Source: Fidelibacterota bacterium
Lineage (GTDB): Bacteria > Fidelibacterota > Marinisomatia > SCGC-AAA003-L08 > JACNLC01
NCBI GenBank assembly: GCA_018657495.1
Contig: JABHXA010000013.1
Coordinates: forward strand, 21,099 to 85,098
Direction: 5' to 3'
DNA length: 64,000 nucleotides
Shown here: positions 9,695 to 18,500 of the stretch, one piece after another
Numbering within the stretch: position 1 is the stretch's first letter
How the letters are laid out: the number at the start of each line of letters is the position of its first letter
Notes under the pieces: generated by a model
The model's database searches: none
Told to the model about the DNA's origin: nothing
Seen by the model: the letters and a program-made list of their open reading frames with translations, nothing else
Program-made: the position numbers and the translations under genes

Positions 9695-9996
9695 CTCAAT
9701 GTATTCAAACACAACAGAATGGTTTAATAGTTTGAAAATACAAAACGGAAGTCTTCCTTCAAAATTTGTCACAACCTAAAATGCCCACTGTTATAGCTTT
9801 TACATATTTAAAGTGAATAATAGAGCTCCACAAGGCACCTCACATTCAGATAGACATTTTATTTAGGTTACTAAAAATTTATTTTTGACAGTTTAGAGCG
9901 CTGATAACAATTAAGAAAAAAGTATAATAAACAAACAATACAGTAAAATATACAAATATTGCTTGTTTGATTGAATTTGATAATTCTAATTTAAGA

Positions 9997-10015
9997 TAGT
10001 CTAATAGACTATAAT
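9997..10015 (+). promoter_or_regulatory. Palindromic operator overlapping a -10 box
   Basis: TAGTCTA-A-TAGACTA (9997-10011) is a perfect 7-1-7 inverted repeat whose right arm runs into TATAAT (10010-10015). A start of transcription about 7 bases downstream would fall at the ATG at 10025, giving an almost leaderless message. This fits the lack of any Shine-Dalgarno there. No good -35 hexamer is visible, so activation by a bound protein, perhaps the TPR regulator itself, is possible. Confidence 0.4.
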
Positions 10016-10024
10016 ATATCAACT

Positions 10025-11545
10025 ATGAAATTATTAGCAATACCAGAAATATTCATTCAATCATCACAGATGCAGGAATCTCTTATACTGCCTGATACTG
10101 ATTCAAATACGCGTTGGACTGAATTCATTGCCCATCTATCACAATTCAGTGATATACCAATTCCCGAAACAAAAATCCAGTTAATAGAACTGTTATACCA
10201 TGAGTCCAATCCTGGAAATAAAGCTGCTCTTATGACCGGCATTGCCCGATGCTCAATTGGCCAGGGAAAGTTATTTGAAGGGGCCCAAATGCTTGGGCAG
10301 GCATATTCAAATTTATCTCAACATGACAATGATATTCGAGCCTTTGTTTTATTAGAAATGGTATCATTTCTTGCATTAATTGGAAGTTATGACAACGCTT
10401 TGATGCTTTTACAGATGGCATCGTCTCTTACAAAATCAAAATATTTATTAAAAATTGCAAAATATTATGGACTTATAAATGTTGGACGCAAAGGGGACCG
10501 ATTTGTAATTGATGAATTGAAGTTATCCGCAGAATATTTTAAAGAAATTAATCAACTGTCAACATTGGCATATCATTATAAAAACATCGGTAATTTTTAC
10601 CGTTTACTAAATGACTTTGAGAACACACAATATTTTTATAATGCTGCATTAGAAATTACCAAAGATGAAATGTATAAACATATTCGTGCTGCAATTTATC
10701 ATGATATTGGTATGTTGCGTTTCAGAGAAAATAAATTCGATGAAGCAATCGATTTTCTTCACAAAACTAAAGAAATCGCTGAAAGTTATTATACTAAGAG
10801 TTCAGCTATTGGCAATATCGGTTTTTTGTATTATCAAAAACAAAAGTTCGAGGAATCGATAAACTATTTTCAGGAAGCCTTGGAAATCCAAACAAACAAA
10901 GGTGTTTTTAACCTGGTCCCCGGCTCATGTTTATATCTGGGAAACTGCTATGAAAAATTGGGTCAACTAAATCAGGCTAATTATTTTTTTAAAAAGGGAT
11001 CTCAACTAGCCTTGGAGTTAACGCAAAGGAAGTTTCCATTAAAAGGTGAATTGCAAACGGTCATAAATAAATACATATCATTTCTTCAAGATCACCAAAA
11101 CGAAAACCTTAACGATGAATATAATTACGATTTCTCATTTGCAATTGACAAAACGCTTAAAGAGATTCGAGCCGTATTTCAGAATTTATTGTTAGATATT
11201 AATTTGCATCAGGTTGGAACTGTTCGTAAAACCTGTAAAAAACTGGACATTGCTGAAAGTACATATGTAAAAGCAAGAAACCGAAACAAGAAAATAGTCC
11301 TTGATGCAATACCAGAAAGTCTAAAACTTTTTGTCACCCATAATGACTCATTATCCTGGAAGGAAATTAACCGAAAATATGATGATCATGTTTTTACATA
11401 TTTGTATCATCAATATGATTTAAATAAAAAGAGACTAAGCTCTGAGTTGAATATTAATTATACCCAACTTGTGACAAGGTTTAAACAAATTGACCAAACT
11501 ATATCAGCAAAAGTGTCAAATAGTTTGAGTTACGATCTGAAATGA
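10025..11545 (+). CDS. TPR-repeat protein with C-terminal HTH-like region, probable regulator
   Basis: The 506-residue cytoplasmic protein has no signal peptide. Residues about 60-350 are tetratricopeptide repeats (for example 'YKNIGNFYRLLNDFENTQYF' and 'IGNIGFLYYQKQKFEESINY'). The C-terminal 130 residues are different and contain 'VRKTCKKLDIAESTYVKARN', a helix-turn-helix-like segment related in style to Fis-type motifs. A second similar segment lies near the end ('LSSELNINYTQLVTRFKQI'). TPR-plus-HTH proteins are commonly peptide- or protein-responsive regulators. The ATG has no ribosome binding site. Its stop lies 8 bases before the next start, which suggests co-transcription with the secreted dockerin protein downstream. 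Confidence 0.7.
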   Translation: MKLLAIPEIFIQSSQMQESLILPDTDSNTRWTEFIAHLSQFSDIPIPETKIQLIELLYHESNPGNKAALMTGIARCSIGQGKLFEGAQMLGQAYSNLSQHDNDIRAFVLLEMVSFLALIGSYDNALMLLQMASSLTKSKYLLKIAKYYGLINVGRKGDRFVIDELKLSAEYFKEINQLSTLAYHYKNIGNFYRLLNDFENTQYFYNAALEITKDEMYKHIRAAIYHDIGMLRFRENKFDEAIDFLHKTKEIAESYYTKSSAIGNIGFLYYQKQKFEESINYFQEALEIQTNKGVFNLVPGSCLYLGNCYEKLGQLNQANYFFKKGSQLALELTQRKFPLKGELQTVINKYISFLQDHQNENLNDEYNYDFSFAIDKTLKEIRAVFQNLLLDINLHQVGTVRKTCKKLDIAESTYVKARNRNKKIVLDAIPESLKLFVTHNDSLSWKEINRKYDDHVFTYLYHQYDLNKKRLSSELNINYTQLVTRFKQIDQTISAKVSNSLSYDLK

Positions 11546-11553
11546 GGATTCCT

Positions 11554-12639
11554 ATGAAATCACAATTATTTTCAAGAATAAATCGATTCCATCTTGTTGT
11601 CTTAATATTTTTCATTTTTTCATTTTTGCAATCTCAAGGCAATGTGACATTCGGTTTTGGAGAAGTGAATCAGGAACTGGGAACTATGGAAATCACTATG
11701 GTAAACTCTGATCCGGTTCATACATACAATATTTTTATTAGTGGGATTATTGTAAATGAGGTTTATGGAGGCGTATCAGAAGAATACAACTTTGACATCA
11801 ATATTAATAACAGTAATGGGCACCATATCCATGGACATACTCATGGTATGGATGGGGCGCTTATCCCTCCTGGAAGTCACACTCTTCTTGTCATTGACTT
11901 CTCTCTGAATTATGATTTGATTTGTATTTATACAGGTTCCTGCCAGGGTGATGGAATGTTTGATTTTGATATAGAATTAGATAATTGTATTACATCAGAG
12001 ATTGACGAGGATGGGAATGGATATTTCGGAGAATTATTAAATGGGTACACAGATGAATACGAAGTATTTGCTGATACATCCGGTTTTAGTAATATCTCGT
12101 ATGTGACAATTGAATCTGCCCCTGATTTGGATTATGGTGACGAAATTGGTCTGCTCAGTCTGGAAGGTTTGACAAACTTTGGTGATTGCAGTAGCGAAAT
12201 TGGTGAGATATTAGTAGGCGCGGATACATGGTATGGTGGGCCCATTACGATTCCTGCTTATGGATCTATGGATTTCTGTGATGAAGATGGTTTCCAGATT
12301 CCTGGATTTAACTCAGGTGAATCGGTTTTTATAAGTGTATGGGATTCTGATGAATTGGTTGTGTATACAATGGATCTATTTCTTAGAGATGAAATCCCAT
12401 GGGGTAACGGTCATATAGTCATAAGTGACATGAACTTTGATACTATAATTGCCCTTGGTGGGGATGTAGACGACGATAACGAACAGACGGTTTTGGATGT
12501 GGTCATTCTTGTGTCGATCATTCTGGGAACTACAGATGCGTCGCCAGAACAGATTATCATTGCAAATTTGAATGGTGATGATACTATAGACATTTTAGAT
12601 GTGGTTATATTGGTAAACATTATACTAGAAGAGCAATGA
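11554..12639 (+). CDS. Secreted His-rich protein with C-terminal dockerin-like module
   Basis: I choose the ATG at 11554 because GAGGA at 11544-11548 is well placed. An in-frame ATG at 11542 overlaps the previous stop by four bases. The protein of about 361 residues has a signal peptide ('FHLVVLIFFIFSFLQSQG') and a body of beta-type sequence I do not recognise. A histidine cluster ('HHIHGHTHG', nt about 11821-11847) could bind metal. Near the end are two dockerin-like loops ('GDVDDDNEQTVLDVV' and 'ANLNGDDTIDILDVV') and no YPNPFNP sorting domain. It shares its operon with the TPR regulator and neighbours two other dockerin-bearing secreted proteins. Confidence 0.75.
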   Translation: MKSQLFSRINRFHLVVLIFFIFSFLQSQGNVTFGFGEVNQELGTMEITMVNSDPVHTYNIFISGIIVNEVYGGVSEEYNFDININNSNGHHIHGHTHGMDGALIPPGSHTLLVIDFSLNYDLICIYTGSCQGDGMFDFDIELDNCITSEIDEDGNGYFGELLNGYTDEYEVFADTSGFSNISYVTIESAPDLDYGDEIGLLSLEGLTNFGDCSSEIGEILVGADTWYGGPITIPAYGSMDFCDEDGFQIPGFNSGESVFISVWDSDELVVYTMDLFLRDEIPWGNGHIVISDMNFDTIIALGGDVDDDNEQTVLDVVILVSIILGTTDASPEQIIIANLNGDDTIDILDVVILVNIILEEQ

Positions 12640-12859
12640 GAAGTTGATTGGATTTAAGTAAGCCGAATACAAAGAATTTCCAATTATGATGAGTCTTCAT
12701 GGTTGGTCAAATTAAAATGAAAACAAAAAAAGTAATTTGATTAAGTGCTCAAACGAGGGGAGTGATAAACAGATAATGTCTGTTGGAGAAAACCACAAAG
12801 TCCCCCGAATGACAGACTACTTAATCCATAAATTGCCAGATTATTTAGGAGTAATAACG

Positions 12860-15031
12860 ATGAATGAAAAGTCAAGAAAAATTATAACAAACTGGTTGAT
12901 AATAGTTGGGTTACTCACTTTTGGAGGCAGTTTGTTTGCCCAACCTGGTCATGGCCATGGCGGCGGCATGGGTGACTGGGATATGTGCGATGAATTGACC
13001 CAGGAAGATTGCGAACTCATGATGATGTGCGATTGGGATGCTGAGTTAGGTGAGTGTGGCTTTAGTGAAGGTATGGGTGACTGGGATACGTGCGAAGAAT
13101 TGACTCAGGAAGATTGCGAACTCATGATTATGTGTGAATGGGATGTTGATGAAGGTGAATGCGGTTTTAGCGATGGCATGGGTGACTGGGATATGTGCGA
13201 TGAATTGACCCAGGAAGACTGCGAATTCATGATGATGTGTGAATGGGATGTTGATGAAGGTGAATGCGGTTTTAGCGATGGCATGAGTGACTGGGATATG
13301 TGTTTTGACCTTGGTGAAGATGAATGTGAAGCCTATGATTATTGTGAATGGGATGTTGATGAAAGTGAATGCGGTTTTGCCGGCGGTATGGGTGATCATT
13401 GGATGTGCTTCGAATTGGGTGAGGACGAATGTGAAGCCTATGATTATTGTGAATGGGATGCTGATGAAAGTGAATGCGGTTTTGCTGGTGGTATGGGTGA
13501 TCATTGGATGTGCTTCGAATTGGGTGAAGATGAATGTGGAGCCTATGATTATTGTGAATGGGATATTGATGAAGGTGAATGCGGTTTTACTGGTGGTATG
13601 GGTGATCATTGGATGTGCTTCGAATTGGGTGAAGACGAATGTGAAGCCTATGATTATTGTGAATGGGATGTTGATGAAAATGAATGCGGTTTTGCTGGCG
13701 GTATGAACGATTGGGAATTATGCCCTGATCTTGGTCCTGAAGAATGCGCCGATTCATTTATGTGCGATTGGAACGATATGCTTGGTGAGTGTGAGTTTCA
13801 TGACGGTGACGGCTGGGGAAATCATGAGATGTGTTATGAACTTGGCGAAGATGAATGTGAAACATATGAATTTTGTGAGTGGGATGTTGATGAAGGTGAA
13901 TGCAGTTTTGATAGCGGTATGGGTGACCACATGATGTGTTTTGAGTTAACGGAAGACGAGTGTGGAATCTATGATTATTGCGAGTGGGACGCGGAAGATG
14001 GAGAGTGCGATTTTCTCTCAGGAAATGGAGGAGGGAATTCATGGATGTGCAACGGTTTGGATGAAGTTGAATGTGATGCAAGTATGATGTGCGATTGGGA
14101 CTCTGACTCTGAAGATTGCGGACTTAGTGGTGGCATGGGTGGAGATGGTATATGCGCTGATCTGGATCAGACAGACTGTGAGATCATGTTTATGTGCGAT
14201 TGGTTAATAGAAGATGGCTCCTGTCAATTCGGATTTGGGTGGGGTCATCATGGAATGGGTCAAAATGATTTTGATTGGGGTTGGGGTGACTGGGACTGGA
14301 ATAATAGCGGTTTTGACAGAGGTGATCTAAATATAGACTTGGCTATCAATGTATTAGACATAGTCAGCGAGGCAGGTATTATTGTTGGATCGGGTTCACC
14401 TACAGATTTTCAGGTATGGGCAGGCGATTTGAATATAGATTTTCAGATAGATGTACTTGATATTGTATCGATGGTAAATCTGATACTTAGTGAAAGAGTC
14501 GGTTACAGTAGTCCATCAGCAATATTGGATGATGGTGAATTGCGCCTTGGCGGTTCTATTGGAGGAATTCAATTTTCAGGTAAACTGATATCTGAAGTTT
14601 CAAGTGGAGACTATATAGTTTCAAATAACGGATTAACTGTCATTTTTAATATATCGGGACAATTAGCAACAAAGACATTTACATTCGATGAAAAACCTGA
14701 AGATATAATTGTGGCTTCATCAGACGGCACAAATGTAAACGTTTTGATTGCTACAGGGTATACACTTATTAGCAGCTATCCAAATCCATTCAACCCTGTT
14801 ACTGAAATACAATATGCCATTGAAAATTCTGGTTTTGTGACAATGACGATTTATAATATGATTGGTCAAAAGGTAATTAATCTGGTAAGTGGATATACTC
14901 AAAGCGGCAACTATTCAATTCCTTGGAATGGAAGAGATGAGTATGGAATGACAATACCATCAGGTACATATCTAATTTCATTAACTCAAAGTTCTGGTTC
15001 AAAAACACAGAAAATTACTTTATTAAAATAA
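12860..15031 (+). CDS. Secreted Cys-rich acidic repeat protein with dockerin-like and T9SS-type sorting domains
   Basis: The frame is open from 12737, but the ATG at 12860 has TAGGAG eight bases upstream and begins a proper signal peptide ('WLIIVGLLTFGGSLFAQ'), giving about 723 residues. After a short 'GHGHGGG' lead come twelve tandem repeats of about 34 residues (residues about 36-458) of the pattern C-x7-C-x5-C-x8-C with many Asp and Glu. Four cysteines per repeat suggest two disulfides or metal binding. A Trp/Gly-rich linker, a paired dockerin-like module ('GDLNIDLAINVLDIV', 'GDLNIDFQIDVLDIV'), and a C-terminal sorting domain with 'YPNPFNPVTEIQY' follow. The function is unknown; a calcium- or metal-binding surface protein is my best guess. 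A strong terminator follows the stop. Confidence 0.85.
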   Translation: MNEKSRKIITNWLIIVGLLTFGGSLFAQPGHGHGGGMGDWDMCDELTQEDCELMMMCDWDAELGECGFSEGMGDWDTCEELTQEDCELMIMCEWDVDEGECGFSDGMGDWDMCDELTQEDCEFMMMCEWDVDEGECGFSDGMSDWDMCFDLGEDECEAYDYCEWDVDESECGFAGGMGDHWMCFELGEDECEAYDYCEWDADESECGFAGGMGDHWMCFELGEDECGAYDYCEWDIDEGECGFTGGMGDHWMCFELGEDECEAYDYCEWDVDENECGFAGGMNDWELCPDLGPEECADSFMCDWNDMLGECEFHDGDGWGNHEMCYELGEDECETYEFCEWDVDEGECSFDSGMGDHMMCFELTEDECGIYDYCEWDAEDGECDFLSGNGGGNSWMCNGLDEVECDASMMCDWDSDSEDCGLSGGMGGDGICADLDQTDCEIMFMCDWLIEDGSCQFGFGWGHHGMGQNDFDWGWGDWDWNNSGFDRGDLNIDLAINVLDIVSEAGIIVGSGSPTDFQVWAGDLNIDFQIDVLDIVSMVNLILSERVGYSSPSAILDDGELRLGGSIGGIQFSGKLISEVSSGDYIVSNNGLTVIFNISGQLATKTFTFDEKPEDIIVASSDGTNVNVLIATGYTLISSYPNPFNPVTEIQYAIENSGFVTMTIYNMIGQKVINLVSGYTQSGNYSIPWNGRDEYGMTIPSGTYLISLTQSSGSKTQKITLLK
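12965..14235 (+). repeat. Twelve in-frame tandem repeats of about 102 bp
   Basis: The coding repeat unit is about 34 codons. Units 4-7 (about 13270-13700) are nearly identical at DNA level, while outer units have diverged and two carry 3-4-codon insertions. This indicates recent expansion in the middle of the array. The pattern C-x7-C-x5-C-x8-C is conserved in all twelve. Because units are in frame and lack spacers, this is a protein repeat and not a CRISPR array. Confidence 0.9.
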
Positions 15032-15510
15032 ACCATCAAACTTCAAATAGGGGGCAGAATTTCTGTCCCCTATTTATCATTTAAATGATAATCTTCAAAT
15101 CAATAAATCAAAATCCAAATGCACTTTCCAGTACAATATTAAAACATAAGATTTTCTTCAATACTTAAATTTAATTCGTCAGAATTGTAGTTTGAAATTG
15201 ATTTCTCAGTCTTGTAAGATGACAATATTTTGATTGTTAAATCAGTTTAAAGACCATATTACTATCTACATATCTACAATAAAACATCTTCACGATATAA
15301 TAAAATTTAGTAAATTAAGTATCGCTTCTGTGAGTAATTTCATACCACATGATATGAAAGTCCATAACTAATTAATATTAAAATTTGGAGTTTCATAGAA
15401 AAATAAATTCAAGTCCATTTATTTTTGTCCGTTTTATGCTTGATAAATTGTTATCATGATATTGGTAATCGTGTGATTTCATTCTTTATTATCGTCGACA
15501 TGGAGAATCA
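15032..15510. other. Intergenic region before histidine kinase
   Basis: Beyond the terminator, this 479-bp AT-rich gap holds one inverted repeat, TTTCATA-8-TATGAAA (15338-15359), which could be an operator for the kinase gene. No ORF, RNA gene or clear promoter pair was found. Confidence 0.5.
15045..15075 (+). terminator. Strong rho-independent-type terminator hairpin
   Basis: AAATAGGGGGCAGA / TCTGTCCCCTATTT pair over 14 bp with one G-T wobble around a 3-base loop, 14 bases after the repeat-protein stop. The A-rich and T-rich ends of the stem would serve as a bidirectional terminator. Confidence 0.85.
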
Positions 15511-18500
15511 GTGTTTCAAGAAAAAAATCATGGTTTTTTAAACAACACCTTAAAAACAAAAAGAAAGGTGTTCCGTGTTGTTATTATTATCCCCCTCATA
15601 ATAGTTACCCTCACAATTGTAGTCAGCATTCAATCGTGGTTTCATAATGCAAATCATATCAATACAATTCTGGAAAAAGCATTTGTAGAAAATCATATCA
15701 AGATGGAAAGCACCGTTGAACACATAGAGGAATACTTGGGTGGTGTGCATTCAGATTTGCTTTACATCAGTTTCGATAAACATGTCAAACGAATGGAAGA
15801 GGGTTCAGAAGAGTTAATTCAATCACTTTATGATCACCAGTGGACAAGAAATCGCCTCACTGAAATTTATGTAATTGAACGGAATTTTGACGGTAGAAAA
15901 CGTCCATTTATGACTTTCGAGCACGGGGTTGGAGGGAAAAGCAAAGAGGAAATTCACTCACCACACAGAGAAGCTGAAGAATACAAAACCCAGATGGATC
16001 ACATCCAGGAGTTTCTTGCAGACACCTCATTAAAAGCACTAATTAGCGATGAAATCATCCTTTGCGCAAACAACCATGATGGCACCCAGGCCAATGGTAT
16101 TGTTTATTCAATTCCAGTTTATAACAAGGGAGAGTTGACTGGAATTGTTGCAGCAATGATCCCAACATATCGCATCAATGATCAATTAGAAAGAGGTCAT
16201 TGGGCAAATATGGCTATACTCATAAATGAAAATGCAGACTTATTTGGCTGTGTGGATTTACCCAGGGAAACTAAAACATGGATCAGTAAGAACTTTTCTG
16301 AAAATGACATATCAGAATTTTTTGATACAACTCAGAATTCTTTTAAGGTAAATGAATGGACTTCGTTATGGTCACCAATCGATATTGTGTCTGGGCAACA
16401 ATGGTGGTTAGTTTTTCAATATGATGAAACACTTTACCTCAAAGATGCCAATATTCAGAAGACATCCAAATTTTGGATATACATATTGGCTGCAGGATTT
16501 CTTTTGGCCCATCTCATTTATCTTCTGTTTAAACGATATGATGAAAAAATAAATATTTTGGATGAACGTAAAATTATTGAAAACGCCCTCGTAGAAAGCG
16601 AGGAGCAATATCGGAAACTGGTAGAACAAACAACAAATCTAATTACACGCGTAGATAATGAAGGCAAGTTTACATATATAAATTCAGTTTCTCAAAAAAT
16701 ACTTGGATTTAGTCCTGAAGAATGTATCGGTAAAGTTGCATTCGACTTTGTACACCCTGATGATAGAAATAAAACACAAAAATGGTTTGAGGATTGGCAA
16801 AAAACAAAACAGAAATATAATTCAATTGAAAATCGTCAGGTAAACCTTCATACAGGTGAGATAAGATATATGCTCTGGTCAAGCACAATGCAAAATGATG
16901 AAGACGGAGGTATTAGCGGCATTGATGCTATTGCAAGGGATATATCCGATCGTATCAAAGCTGAACAACAATTAATTGAATCTGAGAAAAAAGTCAATAC
17001 CTGGTTAGAAAATTCACCCACTTGCACTAAAATTTTAGATTTGGATTTTAACTTACAATATATGAGTGCAGCAGGAGTTCGAGACCTTAAAATCGATGAT
17101 ATCACCGTGTATTATGGTGCCCCTTATCCCTTTAGTTTTTATCCCGATTCCTTTAAGATTCCTATGACTAAAAATTTAATGAAAGTCAAAGAAACAGGTG
17201 AAATTACCACTCAGGAAGAGTATGTTTTGGATATACTTGGAAACGAATTATGGTATCATTCCACAATAGTTCCAATAAATACTGAAAGTGGTATCCTTGA
17301 CTATTTTATGATTGTCTCAATAGAAATTACTGAACGGAAATACGCCGAATCAAAATTACTGGAAAGTGAAGCGCGTTTCAGACATCTCTTCGAAGATATG
17401 GGTGATGCGGTATTTGTTACTCATTTAGACAAAAATAAGAGTGGACAAATAATTGAAGCCAATCCTGCAGCATTGTTGCAAACTGGTTATGATAAAACTG
17501 AGCTAGTGAAAATGAATATTGTCGACGATCTAACAGTAAAGGGATCAGAAGAAACAGAATATGATGAATTTGAAGAAAAATTACATCGTGGCCAAACAGT
17601 TACATCTACTGAAAAGAAAAAACGAAAGGATGGATCAGAATATTGGGTGGAGGTTGTAGTCACGCCTATTGAATATAAAGGAATCAAAGCTTGCATATCT
17701 CTAAATCGGGATATCTCCGATCGTAAACTGGCAGAGGAGGCACTAAAAAGTATAGCAGTTAGTTTTTCTGCACTCTCTGGAGAAGATTTTTTTAATAGAG
17801 TTTCGAAATATCTTGCTGACAAACTAGATGTAAATATCGCATTTATTGGTGAGTTATTTGGTGGTGATTCAGTTAGAGTTATTGGAGGATATCATAACGG
17901 CGAGATACTTGGACCCATAGAATATCAATTGGCAGATACTCCATGCGAAAATATCATAAATAAAACCATGTGCTGCTATCCTGCGGATGTTTATAAACTT
18001 TTCCCAAAAGACGTCATGCTAAAGGATTTAGCGATTGAGGGATACTTAGGTGCACCAATTAATAATCGTGATGGACAAACAATTGGTATATTTGTACTTT
18101 TAAGCGAGTCGCCGATAACAAATCAATCTTCGGCAGAATCTATACTTCAAATATTTATTGAACGAGTTTCTGCTGAAATTCAAAGAGCAAATGATGAACA
18201 AATTATAAAAAAAAGTGAATTGAAATTTCGCGATCTATTTGAAAATAGCATAGATAGCATCTGCATTTTAGATGCCGAATGTAATTTTATTGATGTAAAC
18301 GATGCCACAAGTATTTTAACTGGATATGATAAAACAGAATTATTAAACATGGGTATTTCTGATTTAGTCCATCCAGATAGTCAAAACAATTCTATTAAAG
18401 CACTCCATGATCAAAAAACCTTTGGACATTATGATTTGTATACCGGTTCAATCATTACAAAAAATGGGCAGACCAGATTTGTTGAAATAAATTCCATAGC

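Larger units (their letters stand above)
9628..10024. other. Intergenic region between dioxygenase and TPR regulator
   Basis: The 397 bp contain the terminator-like hairpin at 9629-9654, the AAAGTTGAAAGT element at 9663-9694, and a palindrome overlapping a -10-like box right before the next gene. No ORF or RNA gene was recognised. Confidence 0.5.

Noticed and set aside
13046..13609. 187-residue minus-strand frame with striking internal repeats
   Set aside because: It is the reverse strand of the Cys-rich repeat gene; its repeats simply mirror the 102-bp coding repeats.
13287..13706. 139-residue plus-strand frame within the repeats
   Set aside because: Alternate frame of the same repeated DNA, without start signals.
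12965..14235. Possible CRISPR-like array from regular repeats
   Set aside because: Units are about 102 bp, contiguous, in frame and encode a conserved Cys pattern; there are no unique spacers and no cas genes.
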